64,000 bases of DNA, from NCBI GenBank assembly GCA_963555705.1, contig OY743174.1, positions 54,768,234-54,832,233 of the forward strand, read 5' to 3'. Below the pieces are notes generated by a model. That model did no database searches. It was not told where the DNA came from and saw only the letters and a list, made by a program, of their open reading frames with translations. Each line of letters begins with the position of its first letter. Within the stretch, counting starts at the first letter, position 1. This DNA comes from Ligustrum vulgare (Eukaryota > Streptophyta > Magnoliopsida > Lamiales > Oleaceae). Positions 11,231 to 22,811 of this stretch are shown here, piece by piece. The translations under genes were made by a program, and so were the position numbers.

Positions 11231-11639
11231 CTATATGTGTAACCTTACAATTGTGTATCAATCATAACCATATGAGTACTCAGAATTTTGCTATCATTAC
11301 TGAATGCATCCCCAAACAATCCGGTCCATCAATTATATCAACATAGGATCAAAGCGGCTTTCTCTACATTAATCGTAACTAAACCTATCAATGGTCACGT
11401 ATATCGACATAACTGAATGACATGGATCAAGTATGGATGTGTAGCATGGAAATTACATGTAATGTGATATTCAACATGCCTATTTCCAACTGGTCCGACT
11501 TAAGTGAGATCATCCTTAAACAAGTTCAGAGATAATAAACTTGAAACTTTACAGCTGTAAATAACTTTAACTTTAAATTGTATCCAAAAGGACAGTAAAT
11601 GTGTCTAATGCACCCAAAATACAAACTCCCACTGGAATC

Positions 11640-13500
11640 GAATATCCTTAAGAAATACAACACCCATATGAGTAATGTACTCATGAAAGACCTTGGGTTG
11701 TAATACTTTAGTAAGCGGATCCGCAATTATGGAGTTTGTCCTAATGTACTCTTATTGACAGGTGTCCACTCTGAACTGTATCATTCACAACCAGGAACTT
11801 ATGTCAATGTATGTTGACTTAGTTGAGCTCCCGTTGTTACTGGAATATAAATCTGCTGAGTTATTGTCACAATATAACTTTAGCGGTCTTTCTATACCGT
11901 ACAAAATACGCAGCCCAGTGACAAAATTTCGCAACTATATTTCATAATTAGATGCCTCCAAAATTGCTACAACTGTGCTGCCAAGTGAAAGATTCTAAAG
12001 TGTTTGTTAAGCACTCCTTCCGAAAATAACTCCTCCAACCAGCAGATAAATGTAGCCTTACGTGGATCTTTTACTTTCTTGGCATCTAGAAAAAATCGGA
12101 ATCATAATACCATATGATCTCCAACTGATCCGATTTTCTGTATGTGAGTATGTAATCTTTTGTTCTCTTTAAATACTTTATAACTCATGTTTGGCTGCTT
12201 TCGAAATGATCCATCTCAGGGTTACTTAAATATCTCCTTAGTATCCCATTAATGTATGCAATATCCGAACGCATACAAATTTGAGTATATATCAGATTCC
12301 CTATAGCTTAACTATATGGGATCCTCTGCATTTCTTTAACATCAAGATAACTTTTCGGACATTATTTGAGACTAAATTGTCTCCCTTAGCGATAGGGGTG
12401 TCCCCTGATTTACTGTCTTGCATGCCAAATCTTTTAAGTACTTTATCGATATAGCCCTTTTGTGACAATCCAAGAATACCCCGAGAGCAATTCCGGTGTA
12501 TCTGAATTCCTAATACAAAAAAGACGTCACCAAGATTTTTAATCTCAAAATTCCTTGACAAAAATCTCATAATTTTATGTGACATACCTATATCATTAGT
12601 GGCAAGCAATATGTTATCAACATACAAAATCAGGAAAATACACTTACTCCCACTGAACTTGTAATACACACAACCATCAACAACATTAATCTCAAGACCA
12701 AATGAGATAATTACTTGATGAAATTTGTATTACCCTTAACGAGAAGCTGACTTGAGCACATAAATGGATTTCTTTAATTTGCAAACCATCTCATCAATGT
12801 CTCCATTGAGAAACGTTGTCTTAACATCCATTTGATGTAACTCGAGGTCAAAATGTGCAACAACCTGACTTTCCTGAAAGAGTCTTTCATTGAAACCGAA
12901 GAGAAAGTCTCTTTATAATCAATGCCATCATTCTGTGTAAAGCCCTTAGATACAAGACGAACCTTATATCTTTCCACATTACCTTTATAATCCCCCTTGG
13001 TTTAAAAATCCATTTAAAACTAATGGGCTTCGTACCTTGCGGTTATGGGACAAGATTCCAAACTTTATTGTCTTGCATATGCTTATACTCCTTATTTATG
13101 TCATCAATCCACTTTTGAGAGTTAGAACACTGCATGGCCTGATGGAAATTGATTGAACAATCTTTCACCATTCCATTATTTTCCTTATGTTCTTGGAAAA
13201 ATACTATTTAAATTATCCGAAATAATATTTTTTCCCTTTCTCTCGTGGATCTCCTTAATGGCTTTAGTTATTGAGGTTGTTGAGTTTGTACTTCTGAAAT
13301 TTACCTTATTTTGGATGGGAGGTTCTTCCACATTGTCTAGTTGAGTTCCGGTTATGCTTCTTGATCAATGACATGTATAGAAACTTGCACATTGTCAAAA
13401 GCAATAATATGAATCGAAACCGATCCTTCCTCAACTTCTTCCTTAAAGACAATATTTCTAACCTTATTTCTCCCCCCAAACTCAACTTCCTCAAAAATCT
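11640..13500 (-). pseudogene. Decayed Copia pol (linker, reverse transcriptase, RNase H)
   Basis: Minus-strand fragments in order: a post-integrase linker near 13330-13500 (EEVEFGGRNKVRNIVFKEE), an RT start near 12800-12860 (LHQMDVKTTFLNGDIDE), the RT catalytic region near 12600-12670 (YVDN in place of the usual YVDD), and the long RT frame 12301-12669 (MYYKFSGSKCIFLILYVDNI...). RNase H remnants follow at about 11800-11900 (LYCDNNSA) and 11690 (DPLTK-like). Many stops and frameshifts separate them, and the second catalytic aspartate is lost. No integrase core is found upstream. Confidence 0.9.
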
Positions 13501-13574
13501 TGCAGTTCCCGTTTCAAAAATTGACTTAAGTGTGGGATGATAAAGTTTATAGCCCCTTAAACGACTTTATTTTC

Positions 13575-14250
13575 TTTATTTGTTTTCTTGCCCTTATCTT
13601 TAGAGGTGTTTGCCAAGTAAAAAAAAAAAAAACTTTCAGTTCTGTCTTGCTTCAACTTTTCTTCCTCTTGCACACAAAATAGAATGAGCTCATTTAGAGT
13701 TCATTTATCCCTTTGATAGTTACAACTGACCTTAAATTGACTGAATTGTGCAAGAAGCTTGCACACTATGAAATGAGCTCATTGAGAGTTCATTTCTACT
13801 TTGACAGTTATAACTAACCTTAAATTAACTATATTGTGCTGAAAGCGATATCAATACCAAATGCACGAGCAAGTCATTAGACAAGTCGAGTTTTAGTTCC
13901 TTAAGTTTTGAAGCAGTGTGAGACATCTACATGATGTACTTCCTTATTTTCCCATTGCCTTTACACTTTATTGAAATCAAGCTTTGCATAAGCGTGCTTG
14001 TTTCAGCCTTATCATTTTTCGCAAAACGTTTCTTAATTTCGGTAAGGAATTTATTGGCATCATTTACCTCCTCAGATACTACGCCACTAAAGGCTTCCGG
14101 AATGCCGCACTTAAATGATCATGAGACTCACGTAATTTAAGCAATCCCACTTCTCAAAGTTCCTCATTTGATTAGATGAACTTTCATCCGTAAGAGGAGC
14201 AGGTTGCTCAATCCTTAGTACACGGTCTAGATCCATGCAGCCAACGAAAA
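13575..14250 (-). pseudogene. Decayed Copia gag
   Basis: From ATG 14234-14236 the minus strand reads MDLDRVLRIEQPAPLTDESS. Further on come NDANKFLTEIKKRFAKNDKA, ETSTLMQSLISIKC and SHTASKLKELKLDLSNDLLV, in the order expected for the plant Copia gag (UBN2-type) domain. Several stops break it. A segment near 13681-13830 is tandemly duplicated (GAGCTCATT...CAAATTGACT-like units), inserting a repeat of the gag C-terminus. A Lys-rich tail ends it, after which the element jumps straight to the post-integrase linker. The minus-strand RNA would be packaged only with helper Gag. Confidence 0.88.
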
Positions 14251-14495
14251 GTTAATATTCTTGTTTTGATCATTGAAGTTTATTCCATAAATACAGGGAT
14301 TAAATTTGAGCTTGTAGATATACTACTAACAGAATTTGAAACTGAATAGAGAACACTTAAATAAAATAGCTCACATAAGTACCTTATTATGCAAATCATA
14401 CTTTCAAATAATGGTAGGGCCCATCACAAGATACCTAGCACAACATCAATATTTAGTCTTTGGACAGAAATATTGACTTGTAAGTGGTACTCTTG

Positions 14496-14880
14496 GTGTA
14501 GTGATCAAACACTGACAGTAAGACATGTCAACCAACAAACCTTTCTTTGGACTGATTTATTGATCACACGTAAAACCAAATAACCGTCACGTATTTATCA
14601 CCACAAGTTCATGTGAAATTCGGGCCAAATATTGACCTTCCTTTGGGCCGATCAATATCCGCATGAGATAACACACAAACACCTAATTTTCCCTTAGTGT
14701 AGTGATCAAACACTGACAATAAGACATGTTAACCAATAAACCTTTTTTTGGACCGATTTATTGGTCACACGTTAAACCAAATAATTGCCACGTGTTTATC
14801 ACCACAGGTGCATGTGAAATTCGAGCCAAATATTGACCTTCCTTTGGGCCGATCAATATCCGCAATGAATAACACACACA
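14496..14880. repeat. Two-copy tandem duplication, 201-bp period, in Copia leader
   Basis: GTGTAGTGATCAAACACTGA occurs at 14496 and 14697. The following ~180 bp, through GGGCCGATCAATATCCGCA, repeats with scattered substitutions. It lies in the untranslated leader of the minus-strand Copia. Confidence 0.9.
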
Positions 14881-15059
14881 AATACCTTCTAATATTCAAA
14901 GTTAATTAATATCCACAAGAGAGGTTGCTTTGACAACATGTTGCTTCAACTAACTTACTTTCGAATATTATATCTCTCAAAAGATTCCGATGTACCAAGA
15001 TTTGAAACTGAAATCCATTGATTTGCATTTATTTTTGACTTTAGGATTTGAATTATAGA

Positions 15060-15800
15060 ATTCAAAACTTTAGAATAGAGCAATCCTTAAGTTAGGAGAG
15101 TCAATTGCAATATTCTTAAACCTTAGGTGGCCAATTATGTAAAATTTTAAGCTTGAAGGACTTAAATTATAATTTTCCCAAAACTTTATTGGCCAATTTA
15201 GAGAAATTCCAAACTTTAGGTCCCAATTTGAAAGAAAATCAAACTTGACGTCCAAAATATGAAAATTTCAATCTTTAAAGGTTGATTTTGAAAATTTTCA
15301 AACTTTAGGAGCCAATTTAGCAAATTCCCAAACTTTAGGGACTTAATTTAAAAAAAAAATCAAACTTTAAGGACCAATTTTGAAAATTTCCAAACTTTAG
15401 TGATTGAATTAGAAAATTTTCAAACTTTAAGGACCAAATTAAAGAATTTCATAACTTTAGGTGCTTTATTAGAAAATTTTCAAACTTCAGGGACTGAAAA
15501 TGAAAATTTTCAAACTTTAAGGGACCAAATTAGAGAATTCTCAAACTTTAAGGGACCAAATTAGAGAATTTTCAAACTTTAGGGACCAATTTTGAAAATT
15601 TTCAGACTTTAGGGACTGTTTTAGAAAAATTTCTAACTTCAGAGGCTGAATTATAAAACCCTTAACTTTAGAGGCCCAACTTTAATAATTTATAACCTTA
15701 GGGGCTGAAGTTATAAATTCCATAACTTCAGGGCTTGATTTTATAAATTCCAGAACTTTAAGGGCCAACTTGAATAATTTCATAACCTTAGGGGCTTTGG
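15060..15800. repeat. Degenerate ~29-31-bp minisatellite in Copia leader
   Basis: Some two dozen units of the pattern CAAACTTTAGGGACCAA-TT-AGAAAATTTT fill this stretch. On the minus strand they lie between the PBS and gag. Between this array and the PBS (15900-16260) is a GC-rich island whose frames on either strand look non-genic. Confidence 0.85.
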
Positions 15801-16605
15801 TCGTAAAAAAAAAATAACTGAATGGCTTAAATTTTATTTCAAAATAAAGAGGGAGGACCATAGTTGCAAATCACACAAAATACCCAAAATTGCAAAATAG
15901 TCCTTGGAGACTTCTAATTTCTGCCTGAAGTCCTTGCTTCAAATCGCAACCACACAGCAGCCAGGGTTTAAACCCAAGCGCCGCCCAAACGCCGGTAGGG
16001 ATACAGCCCCCTTCGCGACCCTCATTGCAACGCAGCGCCATTCCCGGCGCTGCACTCCAGAGGCACAGCGTCGCGCGCGCGACGCTGCAACCATCCCTAC
16101 GCAGCCAAGACCCGGCGCTGCTCGCCCAGGCCGACGACGTCGTCGTCTCATAACCGTTCGAAATCCAACTCCAAAACCAGATTCAAAACCCAATTCAGCC
16201 ATACACAAAATCGAATCCAAGCATATACACAATATATTACAGATTCACAGCGCAATTTCCAGATTTTAATCCCAAATTCGAAGTCATATATATGTAGGAA
16301 CCAAACCCATAATCCTACAACCTAATCTGAATGCATGATCAAATGCCCAAAATGATTTCAAATCATATTTTTCAAACCAACAAATAAGGCACATGTAGTT
16401 TATGATTATATACATACATCCATATATATGCATAAATTAAATGGCAGAAGCTTAGATTTAACCATGAAATTAATCGTTTATCAAACCAAAATAATCGGAC
16501 ACAAGTCAAAGCCAAATTTTGAAACTTGATTTCTCATATACATACATACATAATTTGGCTTCACATTTATGTGTTCGAAACTGATCTGATAATCAACACG
16601 ATGAT

Positions 16606-16619
16606 TGGCTCTGATACCA
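16606..16619 (-). promoter_or_regulatory. Copia primer-binding site (initiator Met-tRNA)
   Basis: The minus strand reads TGGTATCAGAGCCA immediately after the 5' LTR. This is the classic complement of plant initiator tRNA-Met used by Copia elements. Confidence 0.95.
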
Positions 16620-16621
16620 CT

Positions 16622-17083
16622 TGTTAGAAAATTTATTGCACAGATAAATTATTTATCTATGATCCAAAATAAATCATCATGCTGAATTATCAAGAATTAA
16701 ATAACTGAAGCGGAAGCGTACCTTAATCAAACGTGATTCACGATAATCGATTACGGTGTTTGGATCTTCTAAATCAATACGTAGTCCTTATTATCTCTCT
16801 GATGATGGGATGTCAGACAAGATGAACAGTACGTAGGATTTTGGGACCATAACCGACTTTATATACTGAATTGCCAGTTAACCTAATCCGGCCCATCATG
16901 AATTAGGTAATGGCCTGGTATCTACACATAAAAGCCCATACATTTAATTAGATGCATTAAAGCCCGATATATATTAAATCCTTATTAGATCACTTTAAAT
17001 GGGCTTAACCAAATTTGATAGCCTTTTATTCAATACACAATAATTCACATATAAGCCCACACGATTGATTAAAAAACCTTACA
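16622..17083 (-). repeat. Copia 5' LTR (right copy)
   Basis: 462 bp, the partner of 10755-11216, ending at the duplicated target GTATA. Confidence 0.95.
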
Positions 17084-17440
17084 GTATAAACATATATTTC
17101 TTCAATCCATTTTGTTTAGCAATTAGCGTTATTAGTGTATGCTAGGATTTTTATTTTTTTTTGGATAGTGTGTAGATAAAAAGGAAATGAATCAAGTTAT
17201 GAATCTTACAGAATATGTGGATAAAAATGATATTTGAGTAACTTATAAACTTTAAAAAGTACTTCCAAACAGTTGCTCTAAATTGAATTGTGGAATCCGG
17301 AGTAATATATTATATAAAAAAAGTTAAAATCTTTTATATTGTTCGTACAGCAACATAGATATTGACACATTATATCTTTAATGAAGTCTACACAATTTTT
17401 TTTCACTATTGCAACCTCTTTGGTTAAATTTTATTTTTGT
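17084..17440. other. Intergenic, nothing recognised
   Basis: AT-rich sequence between the Copia and the LINE, with no coding signal. Confidence 0.6.
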
Positions 17441-17453
17441 TTTCCAATTTTTT

Positions 17454-18917
17454 TTTTTTTTTTGAAGGAATCTAACTTATTCATTCATCAAATTAGTAAG
17501 GAGTACACTTGAAATGAATATAGGCGGAAAATAAGACCAAATGATACTATCCTGTAAATGACTAGCGGCCTTAGCTAGTATGTGAGCTACCTAATTTGCC
17601 AATCTCCTAACCCGGTTGAAATTGATGTTTGGAATATCTTTAGCAAGAAATCGACATTCATCGACCAGGTTACCAAAATACGACCTATCCACTCCACTAT
17701 TCCGTAGCACTGTGCAGACCAAGAGGGTATCCATCTCGATAGTTTTCACCCCTGGGAAGTTAGCTTTTATCCATGGAGAGCCTCACGAAGCCCCAACGCT
17801 TCTGCAAAGTGGATCATCAATACCTTGAACGGGAACGGTTATAGCAGTAATAAAGGCTCCCATCTCATCTCTAATAACTAACCTAAGTCCAGCTTTCCTC
17901 TGACCCTCAAAAATGGCTGCATCAACGTTAATTTTAAAAGAACCTGGTGAGGGTGGTTTCCAGTGTGCATTCTCCAATGTATTAGAGGTAGCCGTTGACT
18001 GGTTTAGGGGTTTGTTGGCATCACGCTATTGCCTCAGAAATTTTTTTGCCAAAGTAGTCACCCTAAGAGTTGTATAACATTTGTTTTTCCATACTACTTC
18101 ATTACGGTTCTTCCATAGTGCCCAACAAGTCATAGCAATAACTTCTTGTTGTTGGTGATGATTTTTGAGATTTATTGAGAGCCAATCTTTAAGATTTCCA
18201 GCCCTAGGAGAGCAATTATCAATCCCCATCTTCTCCCAGACCTTCTGTGCAAACTTACATGCAATCAGGATATGGAAGGCCGATTCATCATCCGAGAGAC
18301 AAACTGGGCAGCGACTATCCAACTCAACCTTTTTACTCCTCAATTGGTCAGCAGTCAGAAGAACATTCCTTGGGGCCCTCCATAGTAGATTTCGGACCTT
18401 TGTTATAATCTTTTGGTTCCATGGATTGTTCTAGAAGTTGTCCTTTGCGGTGTGAGAGTGAAGGAAAGAGTCTACGATCAGTTGATTGTATCCACTTTTT
18501 ACTGAGTAACTACCCTTTCTTTGATGGATCCAAAATATGTTGTCTTCTCTCCAATGGCCGGTTAGAGGAATCTTCATAATTTGGTGGCAGTCTTCAATAT
18601 TGAAAAGGGCAGCAAGAAAATTTGAGTCCCACCTATTTTCTCCAGCAAGAATGAGTTTATCCACTGTTTCATTTTCATACCTAGGGAATGGAGCTGAAGT
18701 AACATAGCCTTGGCTGGGACTTGGAATCCAGGGATCATGCCATATTCTAATTGAAGAGCCATCACCAACACGAAATCTGATACCATTTTTTAAGAGAGGT
18801 TGAGCAGCAAGAATGCTCCTCCAAATGTAGCTCAATCTGTAGCCAACTTCAGCTTCCAAAAATTATGACGAAGGGAAATATCGTGCCTTGTAATCCCTTG
18901 CGACTAAAGAAGCATTG
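17454..18917 (-). mobile_element. 5'-truncated LINE (non-LTR retrotransposon), minus strand
   Basis: Minus-strand frames give the C-terminal part of plant LINE ORF2. First is an RT-downstream segment (18859-18431; RFRVGDGSSIRIWHDPWIP). Next is the zinc-binding zf-RVT block (18343-18026; CPVCLSDDESAFHILIACKF with the CALWKNRNEVVW-like motif). Last is an RNase H start (17977-17783; GSFKINVDAAIF). The minus-strand 3' end is an A tail (plus-strand T run 17454-17463). A 13-bp target duplication TTTCCAATTTTTT lies at 17441-17453 and 18918-18930. The RT core is missing through 5' truncation, and at least two stops or frameshifts interrupt the frame. Confidence 0.92.
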
Positions 18918-18930
18918 TTTCCAATTTTTT

Positions 18931-19589
18931 ATACTTCAATAAATGAAAGGAATATTATCGATTGTTCTTTAAATAGTAAAAATATTTATTGATGGTCTTA
19001 CACTAAATAAAAGTAACTGAGATTTTGTTCAATATTAATTTGAAGTTCAATTGTCAACAGAATCTGAATTTCCGTCCAATCAGTATTTGTATTTTTTATT
19101 TTTGGCAGTTACCATAATTTTTTAGAGTTCTTTCGTGAGCGGATTTTATAATTATAGTGAGTGGATTTTATAATTACAAGGCAGTTACCTCAAAATTTAC
19201 GTGCATCAAAACTGCAAAATGTCATTTCCTAGAATTTCAATTTATTTCATTACGTGAAATCTACGATTAAAATTGACAATAATCTTTCTAGATGTGACTA
19301 TTCCTAAAAAAAAAAAAAAAAAAAAAGTGTTCAGTCATATTCAGTTGTATGTAGCATGTCGAGAGTTACGAATTTTTCTGGTTTGAATATATTGATCTGC
19401 AATGATGATCAAAACCCAACAAATATGATGACAAATGTTGTGTATAAGGAGATTTTTCAAAATATATAATATTTTTTATAACAGAATGCTTATTATTATT
19501 TAAATTAACACTAGATTTTCGAAGCTTTTTCTACATTTTTTTTAATTCAATTGTACATTTTCTCTCCAGTCTTTATTAATGAAATATGT
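18931..19589. other. AT-rich segment, possibly the body of a Helitron
   Basis: No gene was seen. It precedes a Helitron-like 3' end at 19616, but a matching 5' TC end was not found. A run of about 20 A occurs at 19307-19326. Confidence 0.35.
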
Positions 19590-19616
19590 CCGTGCATCGC
19601 ACGGGTATTAAACTAG
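19590..19616 (+). mobile_element. Helitron-like 3' terminus, plus strand
   Basis: The hairpin CCGTGCATCGCACGG (19590-19604) is followed by GTATTAAACTAG ending at 19616, then a host T. It closely matches the terminus of the Helitron at 23718-25691. Confidence 0.65.
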
Positions 19617-19792
19617 TTTATTATTCATTTTACTTTACCGTTCTATCTTGATGAGATAGAAGAGATTGAATTGCTTAAAAATAAGTCATCTTGTAATTAA
19701 GATCAAAATATTATGCAAGATTGCATCTTGATATCTTACCCTTGTTTGGTATTGATAAAAATAAGATGTTAGTAAATTTTGATAAAAATTGA

Positions 19793-19932
19793 TATCGAAG
19801 CCATTTTTAATGCAACATTGAAGAATTTCATCATTTTGTGCGATCATTTCTTCTACTGATAAGCCCTTGAGATATGGCAAGCAATAACGCAGCAATGTCA
19901 CCAAATAAATGATTTCTCCTTCCAGTAAAACC
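19793..19932 (-). pseudogene. Cytokinin dehydrogenase (CKX7-like) fragment, part 2
   Basis: The minus strand encodes LLEGEIIYLVTLLRYCLPYL then KGLSVEEMIAQNDEILQCCI and KNGFDINFY. This matches the conserved C-terminal region of plant FAD-linked cytokinin dehydrogenase (pattern GEIFYLVALLR...VEEMVAQN-EIV-C-KNG-D-KLY), closest in my recollection to the CKX7 type. The enzyme irreversibly oxidises cytokinins. At 19792 the similarity stops where a MITE-like sequence (CCCTTGTTTGGTATTG...) begins. The upstream side is interrupted by the Copia at 19933; coding similarity resumes at 22811. It is an isolated fragment without the FAD-binding domain. Confidence 0.75.
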
Positions 19933-20081
19933 TGTTGGATATTGGTTAATAAATCGAGAATTGAAAATCGATTAAAGTGACTTTGTGTCGACTTCGACCT
20001 AATACTCAAAAGCTCGACTCAATCCGTTTAGGTAAAATTGTTTGCCACTTCGCCACTTCGGGGCGCACAAACGGGGATCGA
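19933..20081 (+). repeat. Truncated Copia 5' LTR
   Basis: Its 149 bp match the start of the 3' LTR at 21910-22058. Similarity ends abruptly at GGGGATCGA, where RT sequence begins. Confidence 0.92.
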
Positions 20082-21200
20082 TACGTGATTGCAATCGCAG
20101 CATTGCATAATCTTGAAATACATCAAATGGATGTCAAAACCGCATTTCTAAATGGTGAATTAGAAGAAGAAATCTACATGGAACAACCTGAAGGGTTTGT
20201 TGCACCAGGAAATGAAAAGAAGGTGTGTAGACTTGTAAAATCATTGTATGGATTGAAACAAGTACCGAAGCAATGGCATGAAAAGTTTGATAAAACTATG
20301 TTGTCAAATGGCTTCAAAATCAATGAATGTGACAAATGTGTCTACATTAAAAACACACCTAATGAATATGTAATCATATGCCTATATGTTGACGATATGC
20401 TAATTATGGGAAATAACTCCAAAGTCATTTCCTCGACTAAGAAAATGTTAACAAAACATTTTGACATGAAGGATATGGGAGTGGCGGATGTAATATTACG
20501 GATTAAAATCTCTAAGACATCCGATTGTTTGTCATTGTCTCAATCACATTATATTGAGACTATACTTAAGAAATTTAAGGCGTATGACGATAAACCGGTT
20601 AAGTCACCAGTTGACCTAGGTATTCACTTAGCCAAGAATACTGGTGAGCCCGTATCTCAATTGGAATATTCGTGCGTCATTGGTAGTTTAATGTATATTA
20701 CCAACTGCACAAGACCGGATATAGCATACATAGTCAACAAGTTGAGTAGATTCACTAGTAATCCAAGTGTTGTACATTGGAAGGCATTAAATCGAGTTCT
20801 TAGATATTTAAGACACACAGTTGAATATGGATTACACTACTCAAAATATCCTGCGGTGTTAGGAGGATATACTGATGCAAATTGGATATCTGACACTAAG
20901 GATTCAAAATCCACGAGTGGTTATGTATTTACAATTGGAGGTGGAGCCGTGTCCTGGAAATCGTATAAGCAAACGTGTATTGCTCGATCCATGATGGAAT
21001 CTGAGTTTATTGCGTTAGACAAATCCGGTGAAGAAGCAGAATGGCTTCGTAATTTTCTTGAAGAAATTCCATGTTGGGAAAAGCCGGTTTCTGCGATTAA
21101 TATACATTGCGATAATCAGTCGGCAATTGCAAGGGCACAAAACAGTATGTATAATGGCAAGTCTCGACATATCCGTCGGAGACATAATACCATTAAATAG
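19977..21200 (+). pseudogene. Copia RT-RNase H ORF with LTR-derived N-terminus
   Basis: An open frame of 407 codons. The first ~34 codons come from the truncated LTR. The rest is Copia reverse transcriptase and RNase H. The RT motif ([20 protein letters not shown]) lies near residue 46, YVDDMLIMG (catalytic DD) near 140, and RNase H motifs follow ([10 protein letters not shown] near 301; CDNQSAI near 378). It stops at a TAG (21198-21200) in the [11 protein letters not shown] segment. The same frame then continues to 21335 with the usual ADPLTKGL end, so the TAG is premature. The listed first ATG is inside LTR sequence. It has no promoter or gag and is unlikely to be a functional gene. Confidence 0.9.
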
Positions 21201-21909
21201 TTAATATCGAATGGTATAATCTCTATTAACTATGTGAAGTCAAAAGAAAATTTGGCTGATCCTTTGACGAAAGGACTTGCAAGAGATCAAGTATACCATC
21301 TTTCGAGAGGAATGGGCCTAAAGCCTATTGAATAGAATTACTATGACGGAAACCCAACCTTGTAGATTGGAGATCCCAAGATCTTGGTTCAATGGGACAA
21401 CTAAGTCATAAATGATTCGGAATAAAGCACTTATTCTCATTCCTAAAATTTAAAGTGCTATGTAAAATGTGTATAATGATAAGTATACATATATACTTTT
21501 AATGATTCATAACCTTGAGATACAAAGATATGAGATCACCTACATAAGTGTGAAGTGGGGCCGCTTCTACAAAAATTCGAGGCTGAATTCTCTTAGAGCA
21601 CTTATGAAACCAAGAGTAGTCCAGGGCCAAAATGGACTCAACCATGAGAACCGAATAGGTTAGATAAGTCATGGTGTTGGTACAGTTGTTTGGTTTTACA
21701 CGAACGGCTGGATGGTTCAAGACATCGCGTTCACCAACTAGCCTAGTAAATCCAATTGTATTCAACTAAAGAAGGTTCAAGGCCAAAAGCTACCTACGTT
21801 GATGCTATGACTTGTCGTCGTGTACTCCATTTGTTAGAGTCTGCATTTCATTTGCATTGCATTCGCATTGTGTTGCGCATATCGAGGAATTTCCATTCAT
21901 GTGGGGGAT

Positions 21910-22806
21910 TGTTGGATATTGGTTAATAAATCGAGAATTGAAAATCGATTAAAATGACTTTGTGTCGACTTCGGCCTAATACTCAAAAGCTCGACTCAAT
22001 CCGTTTAGACAAAATTGTTTGCCACTTCGCCGCTTCGGGGCGCACAAACGGGGATCGAGAATTGAAAATCGATTAAAGAGAATTTTGATTTCTCTGCATG
22101 TATTGAAGGGTATATTTGACATTTCGAAAACCAATATCGGATGAATGAGAAATTACGAAAAAGGACGAAAATCAGGTCAAAATATTTGATCGTGCGACCG
22201 CACGATTGGTAAACTGTGCAACCACACGTCAAATTTAATTTTGGGTTTTTGAATAAAATCGTGCGACCGCACGGTCTATAACCATGCGGCCGCACGGTTG
22301 TCCAGCCAAAAGACACCTTTTCGTAAAGGTGCATTGTTTGGAAATGGTGCATGGTTTGGGCCTTAACCATTTCGTCCACACCCTTTCATGGTCTATAAAT
22401 AGGACCCTTTGAGTGTCCTATTACTCACATTTGATATGCAAAAACATCTCTCATCCTCACTTCTCTCCTAAATCAAAATCATTTCATTTATTTTGATTTT
22501 CCTTCATTGCATCATTTGGAGTACATAAGCCTATATTTTGTTCGTTGTACTTGTGTTTTGGAGTGCTACAAGCACAAGTGAAGCCGTTGTATCTTGGGAG
22601 TCGATTGCCGAAATCCGTAGGCACCGTTGCGGGGCAAATTCGACTTAAGGACAAAGAGTCAAACTCTTGTCTCGGCTTTGTCCCTTCTTCTCTTATTCTT
22701 TTTGTTTGTGTTTTTCTTTGCCGTTACTCTGTCCAATATTCAGCAAGGATTTACAAAACCATCATTATATTTATTTGGCGTCACTATTCACAAAATCCCT
22801 CCAACA
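21910..22806 (+). repeat. Copia 3' LTR (897 bp)
   Basis: TGTTGG...CCAACA ends. U3 carries repeated palindromes of the CGTGCGACCGCACG type near 22191, 22259 and 22284. A TATA box (TCTATAAATAGG) lies at 22392-22403. Several frames cross it (22545-22947) but none is a gene. Confidence 0.9.
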
Positions 22807-22811
22807 AAACC

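Larger units (their letters stand above)
10755..17083 (-). mobile_element. Ty1/Copia LTR retrotransposon, defective, minus strand
   Basis: Two 462-bp LTRs (10755-11216 and 16622-17083) begin TGTTAGAAAA and end CCTTACA. A perfect 5-bp target duplication GTATA lies at 10750-10754 and 17084-17088. I count only three LTR mismatches. Orientation is minus: the primer-binding site lies inside the right LTR and the purine tract inside the left LTR. Order on the minus strand: LTR, PBS, GC-rich leader, minisatellite, tandem duplication, gag remnant, RT/RNase H remnant, PPT, LTR. The protease and integrase core are absent and the rest has many stops and frameshifts, so it is non-autonomous. Near-identical LTRs on a coding-dead body imply recent movement in trans. 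Confidence 0.96.
19933..22806 (+). mobile_element. Ty1/Copia element with large internal deletion
   Basis: The 3' LTR (21910-22806, 897 bp) begins TGTTGG and ends CCAACA. Only the first 149 bp of the 5' LTR remain (19933-20081), fused directly to reverse transcriptase sequence. The exact target duplication AAACC lies at 19928-19932 and 22807-22811. A purine tract GTGGGGGAT (21901-21909) precedes the 3' LTR. The rest of the 5' LTR, PBS, gag, protease and integrase are missing. It is inserted in a cytokinin dehydrogenase fragment. Confidence 0.93.

Noticed and set aside
15904..16269. Overlapping frames on both strands (about 121 and 97 codons)
   Set aside because: They lie in the GC-rich untranslated leader of the minus-strand Copia. 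Arg/Pro-rich composition on both strands is a base-composition artefact.
22751..22760. LTR end at TTACA with AAACC following
   Set aside because: The inverted terminus CCAACA at 22801-22806, matching TGTTGG and also followed by AAACC, is the better LTR end.
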